Both the position numbers and the translations under genes were made by a program. A model generated the notes under the pieces. The model saw only the letters and a list, made by a program, of their open reading frames with translations, was not told the origin of the DNA and made no database searches. This document shows, piece after piece, positions 1 through 6,367 of a stretch of DNA of 6,660 nt. Each line of letters begins with the position of its first letter. Position 1 is the stretch's first letter. Origin of the DNA: Lachnospiraceae bacterium UBA3802 (GTDB taxonomy: Bacteria > Bacillota > Clostridia > Lachnospirales > Lachnospiraceae); assembly GCA_002369155.1 (NCBI GenBank), contig DFEM01000022.1:1-6660 (forward strand), given 5' to 3'.

Positions 1-100
1 TGTACACATAGACTTCACCGTTTTCATAAGCGTTGCCACAACCTAACAAGGGTAAACCGAGTAAAGTTGCAAGTAAACCAAACAAAAACATTTTTTTCAA
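1..100 (-). CDS. potD: PotD, spermidine/putrescine-binding lipoprotein (5' end only, cut by window edge)
   Basis: This is the substrate-binding subunit of the polyamine importer, expected to be lipid-anchored outside the membrane and to deliver spermidine or putrescine to PotB/PotC. Only 33 codons are visible. They show a lipoprotein signal peptide: basic MKK, a hydrophobic stretch (about residues 4-19), and a lipobox LLGC with the modified Cys at 21, followed by a short linker and then EVYVY. In this family that wording usually leads into the first strand of the mature domain. I start at the TTG (100-98). The next in-frame ATG (91-89) lies 22 nt from the AGGAGG site and would lose the two lysines. 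The gene follows potABC on the same strand after a 154 bp spacer. The lipoprotein is seen in the sequence; the PotD identity rests mainly on context, because the binding domain is outside the window. Confidence 0.85.
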   Translation of the reverse strand, partial: MKKMFLFGLLATLLGLPLLGCGNAYENGEVYVY

Positions 101-113
101 TTCTTTTTCTTTT

Positions 114-119
114 CCTCCT
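114..119 (-). promoter_or_regulatory. Ribosome binding site of potD (decides the start)
   Basis: The minus strand reads AGGAGG, a strong Shine-Dalgarno site, 13 nt before the TTG at 100-98 and 22 nt before the in-frame ATG at 91-89. The spacing is somewhat long for the TTG but far too long for the ATG, which favours the TTG start. Confidence 0.75.
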
Positions 120-130
120 GAATAAAAATA

Positions 131-156
131 GATTTCGATGAAAAAACATCAAAATC
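131..156 (-). promoter_or_regulatory. Hairpin in the potD leader
   Basis: On the minus strand GATTTTGATG (156-147) can pair with CATCGAAATC (140-131). This gives a ten-pair stem with one U-G wobble around a six-U loop. On the plus strand the wobble becomes a C/A mismatch, so the fold fits minus-strand RNA better. It is followed by TATTTTTATT and ends 11 nt before the potD Shine-Dalgarno site. It could protect the mRNA end, or act as a weak attenuator on read-through RNA. If transcription starts at the predicted promoter just upstream, the first few bases of the stem may not be transcribed. No function can be assigned from sequence alone. Confidence 0.4.
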
Positions 157-157
157 T

Positions 158-185
158 AATATATCATAAAAATTTCTAATATCAA
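158..185 (-). promoter_or_regulatory. Candidate sigma-A promoter for potD
   Basis: On the minus strand TTGATA (185-180) and TATATT (163-158) are separated by 16 nt. Each box matches five of six consensus bases. Transcription would start near 151, giving a leader of about 50 nt before the potD TTG. The surroundings are extremely AT-rich, so chance matches are likely. The position, after a terminator-like hairpin and before potD, supports a real promoter. Confidence 0.45.
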
Positions 186-213
186 GAAAAATTTTAAATA
201 CCAATATAAATTT

Positions 214-246
214 AAAAAGCGCCTGCCGTAACAGAGCAAACGCCTT
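214..246 (-). terminator. Intrinsic terminator or attenuator between potC and potD
   Basis: Downstream of the potC stop, the minus strand reads GCGTTTGC (243-236), a nine-base loop, GCAGGCGC (226-219), then TTTTT (218-214). The eight-pair stem includes two G-U wobbles. They would be C/A mismatches on the other strand, so the structure is directional and matches pot transcription. Flanking AAG/TTT can extend the stem by three weaker pairs. The U-tract is only five long before A residues, so termination may be partial, allowing some read-through into potD. Confidence 0.65.
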
Positions 247-254
247 AAAAAATA

Positions 255-1040
255 CTATTTTTTTGTTTTTGCTTTCTTTCCCGCATTGGGAAGAAGATTG
301 ACCAATATTAAAAGAATAAGTACCGTTATAAAGATTACCGATGATAATGCATACATTTTAGGGTCGATACCTTTTCTGACCTGCGAATAGATCTTGGTGG
401 ATAATGTGTCAACGCCTGCGCCCTTTGTAAAGTGAGTAATGATGAAGTCATCTATACTCATTGTGAATGCCATTAACATTCCCGAGAACACACCGGGCAA
501 AATATCGGGGAATACAACTTTAAAGAAAGCTTTGAAAGGAGATGCCCCAAGGTCCATGGCAGCTTCATATGCAGAAGGATTAAGCTGTTTTATACGCGGC
601 AAAACGCTTAGTATCACATATGGGATATTAAACGTTATATGCGCAAGCAGTATTGTGGTAAAGCCGAATTTAATCTTAAAGAATATAAACAGAAGCATTA
701 AGGAAATACCCGTAACTATCTCTGCATTAAGCATGGGGATATTGGTAATGCCCATCATTAATGTTCTTGTACTTTTCTTAAGACCTGTAATCGCTATCGC
801 TGCGATTGTTCCTATAAATGTAGCAATAATAGATGAGAGAAGAGCAAGCATCAATGTAGTGATTAAAGCTTCCATTATGGAAGAATCCGATAAGAGTTTG
901 GCATACCATTTAAAAGTAAAGCCTCCCCATTTGGATCGGGATTTTGATGCATTAAACGACAAAACTATAAGCACAGCCATGGGAGCGTATAAGAATATGA
1001 AGATGAGGGAGATGTAAATCTTTTTTAACACATTTGACAT
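255..1040 (-). CDS. potC: PotC, polyamine ABC transporter permease
   Basis: This is the second membrane subunit of the spermidine/putrescine importer. The 261 aa length is normal for PotC. A hydrophobic segment with FLYAPMAVL at about 7-29 opens the protein, as in PotC homologues. Further hydrophobic segments lie at about 58-86, 95-120, 126-148, 183-200 and 232-252. The cytoplasmic EAA loop, which docks on the ATPase, is at 159-183 (EAAMDLGAS, then VVFPDILPG). The C-terminus is a lysine-rich cytoplasmic tail. The ATG overlaps the potB stop by one base (TAATG), a sign of translational coupling. An AAGGGAG Shine-Dalgarno site lies 9 nt upstream, inside the end of potB. A terminator-like hairpin follows the stop. 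The family is clear; spermidine versus putrescine preference cannot be read from the permease. Confidence 0.95.
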   Translation of the reverse strand: MSNVLKKIYISLIFIFLYAPMAVLIVLSFNASKSRSKWGGFTFKWYAKLLSDSSIMEALITTLMLALLSSIIATFIGTIAAIAITGLKKSTRTLMMGITNIPMLNAEIVTGISLMLLFIFFKIKFGFTTILLAHITFNIPYVILSVLPRIKQLNPSAYEAAMDLGASPFKAFFKVVFPDILPGVFSGMLMAFTMSIDDFIITHFTKGAGVDTLSTKIYSQVRKGIDPKMYALSSVIFITVLILLILVNLLPNAGKKAKTKK

Positions 1041-1861
1041 TACAATGCACTCCCTTCTCCGTCTTTATCGAAAATGGCGGTAATTATCATCGATATTACA
1101 ATAAAGAGCATAAGGACTATCGAAAGTCCCGAGCCTAAATTCCAGTTCGAATTAAGAGTGAATTCCTGTTCGATTACATTACCGATTAAGAGGATTTTAC
1201 TTCCTCCGAGCAAATCGGAAATAACGAATGTGGTAAGAGCGGGTACAAAAACCATAGTAATACCGGATATAATTCCGGGTACGCTTAAGGGCAGAGTAAC
1301 TTTAAGGAAAGTCTGAATCTCGTTAGCACCGAGGTCTCTTGCTGCATTTAAAAGATTTTTGTCAATCTTGCAAAGAACATTGTAAATAGGCAATACCATA
1401 AAGGGTAAGAAGTTATATATCATACCGAATACGATAGCATAGGGAGTGTTTATAATTTTAAGTCCCGGAAGATGGATTGCACGAAGTATGGTATTGATAA
1501 CACCTTCGTTTTCAAGCAGTGTCTGCCATGCGAGAGTTCTTAAAAGGAAATTCATCCACATGGGCAATACGAAAATAAGTATCATTAATCTGTTATTGCC
1601 CGAATTCATGCTTGATAAAATCATTGCAAGCGGATATGAGAGCAAAAGACAGATTATTGTACTGATCAAAGATAAAAGCAATGCAATCAAAAGTGATTTG
1701 AAATGCACGGGAAGCGAAATCGACAAGATATTCGATATCGTAAATTTTCCGCTTTTATCCGTAAGTCCGAAATAAAAGACCATTAATAAAGGAATTATTA
1801 CAAATGCCATCGACCATAAAGCATAGGGCAGCGACAGCCATTTGACGAATTTATTCTTCAA
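1040..1861 (-). CDS. potB: PotB, polyamine ABC transporter permease
   Basis: This is the first membrane subunit of the polyamine importer, pairing with PotC. With the start chosen here it is 273 aa. It shows [18 protein letters not shown] early on, which is typical of PotB and forms the first membrane segment (about 10-32). Further segments lie at about 53-83, 91-113, 138-163, 198-217 and 243-264. The EAA-type coupling loop is at about 170-196, with NAARDLGAN in place of a strict EAA and LPLSVPG at its end. The open frame extends eight codons further up to a GTG at 1885. I prefer the TTG at 1861-1859 because the AGGAGG at 1876-1871 sits 9 nt before it, and the longer form would translate through that site. 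The gene overlaps potA by 11 nt and potC by 1 nt, so the three are one translational unit. Confidence 0.93.
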   Translation of the reverse strand: MKNKFVKWLSLPYALWSMAFVIIPLLMVFYFGLTDKSGKFTISNILSISLPVHFKSLLIALLLSLISTIICLLLSYPLAMILSSMNSGNNRLMILIFVLPMWMNFLLRTLAWQTLLENEGVINTILRAIHLPGLKIINTPYAIVFGMIYNFLPFMVLPIYNVLCKIDKNLLNAARDLGANEIQTFLKVTLPLSVPGIISGITMVFVPALTTFVISDLLGGSKILLIGNVIEQEFTLNSNWNLGSGLSIVLMLFIVISMIITAIFDKDGEGSAL

Positions 1862-2924
1862 TTTGTACTGCCTCCTCATCTTCACTGGCGGGTTTGTTCA
1901 TAATCTGAATGTTGAAAGGATCTACCTTGATTCCGACTTTTTCTCCGACGGGATACATTCTTGTTGAATGAACGAGCCACTCAAAACCGTTTGCCATTAC
2001 TTCCATTTCGTAATGAACACCCTTGAATATAATATGCGTTACTTCACCTGAAATAGTTCCTTCTTCGGGTTTGACAAGTTCAACGTCTTCAGGTCTTATT
2101 ACTACATCGACATGTACGTTTTCGCCGAATCCTTTATCCACGCAGGCAAATTTAACTCCGAGAATTTCAACAAGTTCATCACGTACCATGATTGAGTCGA
2201 TAATGTTGGAATCACCGATAAAGTCGGCAACGAATGCGTTTTCGGGCTCATTGTAAATCATTTCGGGTGTACCGATCTGCTGGATGTAACCCTGGTTCAT
2301 AACGACGATTGTATCGGACATTGTAAGGGCTTCTTCCTGATCGTGAGTTACATATATAAATGTAATTCCAAGTTCGTTTTTAAGTCTGATAAGTTCGTAC
2401 TGCATGTCCTGACGAAGCTTTAAGTCCAAAGCACCGAGAGGTTCGTCAAGAAGAAGAACCTTGGGCTCGTTTACAATTGCACGTGCAATTGCGATACGCT
2501 GCTGCTGGCCGCCTGATAAAGAATCTGGCATTCTGTTTTCATAACCCTCAAGGTTAACAAGTTTCAGGGCGTATTTAATCTTATCGTCAATATATGATTT
2601 GGATTTGTTCTTAATTTTCAAACCGAAAGCTATATTTTCGGCTATGTTCATATGTGTAAAGAGAGCATACTTTTGGAATACGGTATTAAGCTGCCTTTTA
2701 TATGCGGGAAGCTTGGTAATATCCTTACCGTCAAAAACAACACGGCCGGTATCGGGAGTTTCGAATCCGCCGATAATACGAAGAGTGGTGGTTTTGCCGC
2801 ATCCTGAGGGACCGAGCAAAGTAACAAATTCGTTTTCACGAATATAAAGGTTCATTTCGTCAAGAACCAGGTGATTGTCATAGGATTTCGAAATGTTTTC
2901 GAGAGTAATCAGTTTGTTGCTCAT
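1851..2924 (-). CDS. potA: PotA, polyamine ABC transporter ATP-binding protein
   Basis: This ATPase drives polyamine import and sits on the inner face of PotB/PotC as a dimer. All nucleotide-binding motifs are present: Walker A GPSGCGKT (38-45), Q-loop Gln at 84 (VFQKYALF), signature LSGGQQQR (136-143), Walker B VLLLDEP (156-162), D-loop GALD (164-167) and switch His 194 (THDQEEA). After about residue 240 comes a C-terminal TOBE-type region, including IRPEDVELV at 276-284, as in PotA and related spermidine/putrescine, iron and sugar importers. The 357 aa length is normal for this group. The acidic tail overlaps the potB ribosome site. The ATG at 2924 is preceded by AAAGTGAT, a partial Shine-Dalgarno match. 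This is the first gene of the operon, with a likely promoter about 45 nt upstream. The motifs alone would also fit related importers; the two permeases and the lipoprotein make polyamine the best call. Confidence 0.95.
   Translation of the reverse strand: MSNKLITLENISKSYDNHLVLDEMNLYIRENEFVTLLGPSGCGKTTTLRIIGGFETPDTGRVVFDGKDITKLPAYKRQLNTVFQKYALFTHMNIAENIAFGLKIKNKSKSYIDDKIKYALKLVNLEGYENRMPDSLSGGQQQRIAIARAIVNEPKVLLLDEPLGALDLKLRQDMQYELIRLKNELGITFIYVTHDQEEALTMSDTIVVMNQGYIQQIGTPEMIYNEPENAFVADFIGDSNIIDSIMVRDELVEILGVKFACVDKGFGENVHVDVVIRPEDVELVKPEEGTISGEVTHIIFKGVHYEMEVMANGFEWLVHSTRMYPVGEKVGIKVDPFNIQIMNKPASEDEEAVQIEE
1871..1876 (-). promoter_or_regulatory. Ribosome binding site of potB, inside potA
   Basis: The minus strand reads AGGAGG here, 9 nt before a TTG at 1861-1859. 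The site lies in the last codons of potA, where the same bases help encode its acidic tail ([10 protein letters not shown]). Ribosomes finishing potA at 1851 would be positioned to restart on potB. This is the evidence for shortening potB by eight codons relative to the longest open frame. Confidence 0.75.
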
Positions 2925-2966
2925 TTTTTCATCACTTTCAAAAAAATATATTTTTGTTATATCGCT

Positions 2967-2997
2967 TTTATAGTGGTCTTTTAAATATGTATGTCAA
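2967..2997 (-). promoter_or_regulatory. Candidate sigma-A promoter of potABC
   Basis: On the minus strand there is a perfect TTGACA (2997-2992) and a TATAAA (2972-2967), 19 nt apart. The spacer is 1-2 nt longer than ideal. It is the only exact -35 consensus that I noticed in the divergent spacer. It would start transcription near 2960, about 35 nt before the potA ATG. No operator palindrome is evident next to it. Confidence 0.5.
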
Positions 2998-3031
2998 GAT
3001 GTTGTATATCAGCGAAACGGAACGATTTTTC

Positions 3032-3073
3032 TTGCGAAAAACATTTTATATTTTATACGATTTGTGCTATTAT
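3032..3073 (+). promoter_or_regulatory. Candidate promoter region for the rightward operon
   Basis: Two overlapping options are visible. An extended -10 box, TG-C-TATTAT, lies at 3065-3073, with TATTAT matching five of six bases and no good -35. Alternatively TTGCGA (3032-3037) and TATACG (3054-3059) are 16 nt apart, each matching four of six. Either would leave a leader of roughly 100-115 nt before the ATG at 3181. I see no riboswitch-like fold in that leader; it is AT-rich with only low-complexity palindromes. Confidence 0.35.
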
Positions 3074-3180
3074 GTAAATCAAATTCATTAAAAGAAACGA
3101 TATATTTTTAAAAAATCTGTCGCTTTTTTGTCTGTTTATAAAATATTAAAACAAGCATTTATGATTCGGGGGATTTGTAA

Positions 3181-4236
3181 ATGAGATTTAACAAATATGT
3201 AGCTTATGTTTCAAGTTATACAAAAAGAACAAAGAACGGCATTACGATATATGACGTTGATATGGAAAAGGGTACGTTCAATTACAGAAATTCTCTTGAA
3301 ATATCCAACTCTTCATATCTTACATGTTCGCATAACGATCAGTTTCTGTATTCCATTACCGATATGGGCGTTAAAAGCTACGAAATAGACGAAAACGGAG
3401 ATTTGGATGAAATCAATTTTGCGTCCATAAACGGTATGAGAGGATGCTACCTTTCAACTGATTACACGGACAGATATTTGTTTGTAGCCGGATACCATGA
3501 CGGCAAGATTACTGTTTTGAGAGTCGGGGAAGACGGAGCAGTCGGTGAAATTACCGATGAAATATATGTTCAGGGTATGGGTGAAGTTTCAGACAGATCC
3601 TATGTTCCTCATGTAAGCTGCGTTAAGATGTCAAGAGACAATAAATTCCTTCTTGCATCAGATACGGGCATGGATCATGTAAACGTATATGCTCTTAATT
3701 ACGAGACCGGCAGATTAAAACCTGTGGATATTATAAGATCCGATGTGAATTCCGGCCCGAGACACATGATTTTCTCCGTTGACAACAAATATGTTTATGT
3801 ATTAAACGAGATGCAAAATTCCATCGATGTCTTTACTTATAAGGCTCTTGATTCGGGATACCCCGAGTTTGAAAAGATTCAAAGCATTCAGACTGTTGAT
3901 AATTATCATGCATCAAGATCTGTTTCAAGAGCTCTTAAATTCAGCGAAGACAGAAATTATATCATTACATCGAGTGCGGGAGACAATTCCGTAGAGATAT
4001 TCAAAAGAGATGAGGCTAGCGGCATGCTCACAAAGATTTTATGGCTTCCGATAAGCGGAATATATCCCAAGGATGCGGCTCTTTTCCCGGATCTTAAGCA
4101 TCTGGTATCTCTTAACCACGAATCAAGTACTCTTACTTTCTTTAATGTGGATTTGGAAAAAGGTCTTCTTTCAATGTGTGCGAAAGAAGTAAAGATCGAT
4201 TATCCCAACTGTGTAATTTTCCACGGAATAAGATAA
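3181..4236 (+). CDS. Lactonase-family beta-propeller protein, 6-phosphogluconolactonase-like
   Basis: This 351 aa protein has no visible signal peptide and so is probably cytoplasmic. It looks like the seven-bladed propeller lactonase family (Pgl/YbhE type), whose characterised members hydrolyse 6-phosphogluconolactone in the pentose phosphate pathway. Family wording includes YVSSYTK near residue 8, then repeated blades of the form 'RDNKFLLAS..MDHVNVYALNYETGRL' (split at about 151-179), GPRHMIFSVDNKYVYVLNE at 192-210, and CYL...RYLFVAGYHDGKITVL at 89-113. The match is diverged. Where relatives I remember have PHAHS or CHS before the third blade, this protein has PHVSC (143-147), so that His is lost. 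The first blade also lacks the usual Asn-Glu ending. The ATG has GGGGGA 7 nt upstream. It heads a rightward unit, 27 nt before the carboxypeptidase gene. Enzymatic function is inferred; a propeller with another substrate, or a non-catalytic one, is possible. Confidence 0.8.
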   Translation: MRFNKYVAYVSSYTKRTKNGITIYDVDMEKGTFNYRNSLEISNSSYLTCSHNDQFLYSITDMGVKSYEIDENGDLDEINFASINGMRGCYLSTDYTDRYLFVAGYHDGKITVLRVGEDGAVGEITDEIYVQGMGEVSDRSYVPHVSCVKMSRDNKFLLASDTGMDHVNVYALNYETGRLKPVDIIRSDVNSGPRHMIFSVDNKYVYVLNEMQNSIDVFTYKALDSGYPEFEKIQSIQTVDNYHASRSVSRALKFSEDRNYIITSSAGDNSVEIFKRDEASGMLTKILWLPISGIYPKDAALFPDLKHLVSLNHESSTLTFFNVDLEKGLLSMCAKEVKIDYPNCVIFHGIR

Positions 4237-4263
4237 ACTTAAGAAAGAACAGGTTTTATTGTT

Positions 4264-5136
4264 TTGAGAAATATTAAGAAATTTGTATTCGGAAATAAAA
4301 TAAAGTTCGTTTTGGCTACGCTTTTGGTTCTTTATTTATTGTTTTTCACGAATCTTCCAATAGGTTTTTACAATATTTTATATGCAAGCAACATATCAGG
4401 CGTTGATGATAACGGAAATTTCCTTTATAAGCATCAGTTAAACGAAGATGAAATATCGATCGACAATGATTATTCGCTTAACTCAAATTATGAACCCGTC
4501 GATTTTGAAACTTCAATATATAAAAATATTTCAACATTCGATCTTGATGACTGGAAATTCATTCTGGTTAACAAAGAAAATCCTCTTAAGGAAGATATTG
4601 AATGTGATTTGATCGGACTAAACGGGTTTGATGTCGATGTCAGAATCTACGACAAGCTTACGGAAATGTTTGATGCGGCAAAAGAAGACGGTATCAATCT
4701 TTGTATGGCTTCCGGCTACAGGAATTACAATACGCAAAAATATCTTTACGAGAAGAAGATTAATTATTACAAGAGACTCGGATATTCGACAGACGAAGCG
4801 ACTCAGATTGCTTCCATGAAAGTGACACCGCCTTTGACCAGCGAACATGAGACCGGACTTGCAGTTGATATTTTAAGCTATGAATACAACACAATGGATT
4901 CCGACTTCGGCTTAAGCGATGCAGGTAAATGGCTTAAGGAACATTCGTATGAATACGGCTTTATATTAAGATATCCGCAGGGCAAAGAAGACATAACAAT
5001 GATTCAGTATGAACCCTGGCATTTCAGATACGTCGGAGATGAAGCGGCTGAATTCATATATGTAAACGACCTTACTTTTGAGGAATTTTACGATATGGTA
5101 TCGGAATATAACGGCGTTGACAACGAAGAACAATAA
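4264..5136 (+). CDS. Membrane-anchored D-alanyl-D-alanine carboxypeptidase, VanY/peptidase M15B family
   Basis: This zinc enzyme is expected to trim the terminal D-Ala from peptidoglycan stem peptides outside the membrane. It has a basic N-terminus (RNIKKFVFGNKIK) and one membrane segment at about 15-30, without a clear cleavage site, so it is probably a signal anchor. A spacer of about 65 residues follows, then the catalytic domain from about 97. This starts with LVNKENPL (101-108), typical of VanY. SGYR is at 150-153 with Gln 158. The zinc motif SEHETGLAVD gives His195 and Asp202, and EPWH gives the catalytic Glu250 and third zinc ligand His253. All key residues are intact. The start is a TTG with only a weak AGG 10 nt upstream; no ATG nearby would keep the basic anchor. 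It ends 8 nt before tgt. No vanR/S/H/A genes are present, so a housekeeping wall role is more likely than glycopeptide resistance. Confidence 0.92.
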   Translation: MRNIKKFVFGNKIKFVLATLLVLYLLFFTNLPIGFYNILYASNISGVDDNGNFLYKHQLNEDEISIDNDYSLNSNYEPVDFETSIYKNISTFDLDDWKFILVNKENPLKEDIECDLIGLNGFDVDVRIYDKLTEMFDAAKEDGINLCMASGYRNYNTQKYLYEKKINYYKRLGYSTDEATQIASMKVTPPLTSEHETGLAVDILSYEYNTMDSDFGLSDAGKWLKEHSYEYGFILRYPQGKEDITMIQYEPWHFRYVGDEAAEFIYVNDLTFEEFYDMVSEYNGVDNEEQ

Positions 5137-5144
5137 TTTTTCAA

Positions 5145-6299
5145 ATGGATTATAAAATGAGCGAAAGATTTACAATATTAAAAAAAGAAGGATCTGCAAA
5201 AAGAGGGCGTTTTGAGACGGTGCACGGCACTATTGAAACGCCCGTCTTTATGAATGTCGGTACCGTAGCAGCCATTAAAGGAGCCGTTTCCACGGAAGAT
5301 TTGGAAAGAATCGGCACACAGGTTGAATTATCAAATACTTATCATCTTCATGTAAGACCGGGTGATGACAAGATTAAAGCACTCGGCGGACTTCATAAAT
5401 TCATGTCATGGAACAAACCCATCCTTACGGATTCAGGCGGGTTTCAGGTATTTTCCCTCGCATCTTTGCGTAAAATAAAAGAAGAAGGCGTTACATTTGC
5501 TTCTCATATAGACGGTCGTAAAATTTTCATGGGCCCGGAAGAAAGCATGAGAATTCAGTCAAACCTGGCCTCAACCATAGCGATGGCTTTCGATGAATGT
5601 CCCAATTCCAAAGCGGAAAGAAAATATGTCGAAGAATCGGTGGCCAGGACTACCAGATGGCTTGAAAGATGCAAAAAAGAAATGGCAAGACTTAATTCTC
5701 TTGAGGATACTATCAATAAAGATCAGCTGCTTTTCGGTATCAATCAGGGCGCAATTTTCCCTGATATTCGAATCGAACATGCAAAGATTATTTCCGAGAT
5801 GGATCTGCCCGGATATGCGATAGGCGGACTTGCGGTCGGAGAGACTCACGAAGAAATGTACGAAATAATCGAAAAGACCGTTCCTTACCTTCCTTCGAAC
5901 AAGCCTGTATATCTCATGGGTGTCGGAACTCCTGCGAATATTCTTGAAGCAGTGGAGCGGGGAGTGGATTTCTTTGACTGCGTATATCCTTCGAGAAATG
6001 CAAGACATGCGCATCTTTATACGAATTTCGGCAAGATCAATCTTATGAATGCCAAATACGAACTTGACGATTCTCCGATTGAAGAGGGATGCAAATGTCC
6101 GACGTGCCAAAGATATTCGAGAGCTTATTTAAGACATCTTCTTAAAGCCAAGGAAATGCTCGGCATGCGTCTTTGCGTATTGCACAATCTGTATTTTTAC
6201 AATAATCTGATGAGTGAGATAAGGGATGCTTTGGACAAAGGATGTTTCAAAGAATATAAAGAAAGAAAAATTTCCCGAATGAACTCTTCGGATTCTTAA
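5145..6299 (+). CDS. tgt: tRNA-guanine(34) transglycosylase (Tgt)
   Basis: Tgt exchanges guanine 34 in the anticodons of tRNA-Asp, -Asn, -His and -Tyr for preQ1, the committed step of queuosine synthesis on tRNA, in the cytoplasm. The 384 aa length is normal. DSGGFQ (96-101) carries the base-contacting Asp96, and AFDEC (148-152) the second base-recognition Asp150. GINQG is at 198-202 and GGLAVGE at 227-233, as in bacterial preQ1-using enzymes. FFDCV (276-280) holds the nucleophile Asp278. The zinc site is Cys316, Cys318, Cys321 and His347. NQGA replaces the commoner VQGG, which I believe is usual in clostridial homologues. The start at 5145 is 8 nt after the carboxypeptidase stop with a poor Shine-Dalgarno site. 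A second ATG at 5157 (380 aa) is equally possible, and translational coupling is likely either way. yajC follows after 68 nt. Confidence 0.97.
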   Translation: MDYKMSERFTILKKEGSAKRGRFETVHGTIETPVFMNVGTVAAIKGAVSTEDLERIGTQVELSNTYHLHVRPGDDKIKALGGLHKFMSWNKPILTDSGGFQVFSLASLRKIKEEGVTFASHIDGRKIFMGPEESMRIQSNLASTIAMAFDECPNSKAERKYVEESVARTTRWLERCKKEMARLNSLEDTINKDQLLFGINQGAIFPDIRIEHAKIISEMDLPGYAIGGLAVGETHEEMYEIIEKTVPYLPSNKPVYLMGVGTPANILEAVERGVDFFDCVYPSRNARHAHLYTNFGKINLMNAKYELDDSPIEEGCKCPTCQRYSRAYLRHLLKAKEMLGMRLCVLHNLYFYNNLMSEIRDALDKGCFKEYKERKISRMNSSDS

Positions 6300-6306
6300 A
6301 TAATAC

Positions 6307-6335
6307 TTGTATTCTTTTTAAAAATCACTTATTGT
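6307..6335 (+). promoter_or_regulatory. Weak candidate promoter between tgt and yajC
   Basis: TTGTAT (6307-6312) and TATTGT (6330-6335) are 17 nt apart, each matching four of six consensus bases in a very AT-rich gap. No terminator hairpin is visible after tgt, so read-through into yajC is also expected. This could be a chance match. Confidence 0.2.
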
Positions 6336-6367
6336 ATTAGTTGTTAATTGATAAGGAGGCTTATTTT

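Noticed and set aside
439..1017. Long plus-strand open frame of 192 codons antisense to potC
   Set aside because: It lies wholly within potC, which has full family motifs. The translated sequence shows no recognisable domain. It is a shadow of permease codon usage.
2941..2960. Palindrome-like A-run/TATA/T-run near the potA start, and a similar one near 3101-3117
   Set aside because: These are low-complexity AT palindromes expected by chance in such DNA. They have no GC pairs and no partner site that would suggest an operator.
2987..3091. 34-codon open frame on the plus strand in the divergent spacer
   Set aside because: There is no Shine-Dalgarno site before its ATG, it runs through both promoter-like regions, and the peptide resembles nothing I recognise.
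3080..3180. Riboswitch or structured leader upstream of the lactonase gene
   Set aside because: I read this stretch for conserved cores and strong stems and found only AT-rich sequence with no GC-paired helices.
4264..5136. Possible glycopeptide resistance gene (vanY)
   Set aside because: Only the carboxypeptidase family matches. There is no two-component system, ligase or VanX nearby, and the position before tgt suggests a chromosomal housekeeping gene.
5738..5755. NQGA in Tgt in place of the usual VQGG, considered as an active-site change
   Set aside because: The Gln is kept, and the substitution is, as far as I recall, a normal feature of clostridial Tgt. All catalytic and zinc residues are intact.
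5571..6110. Minus-strand open frame of 179 codons inside tgt
   Set aside because: It is antisense to the catalytic and specificity region of Tgt, has no recognisable motif, and reads as a shadow.
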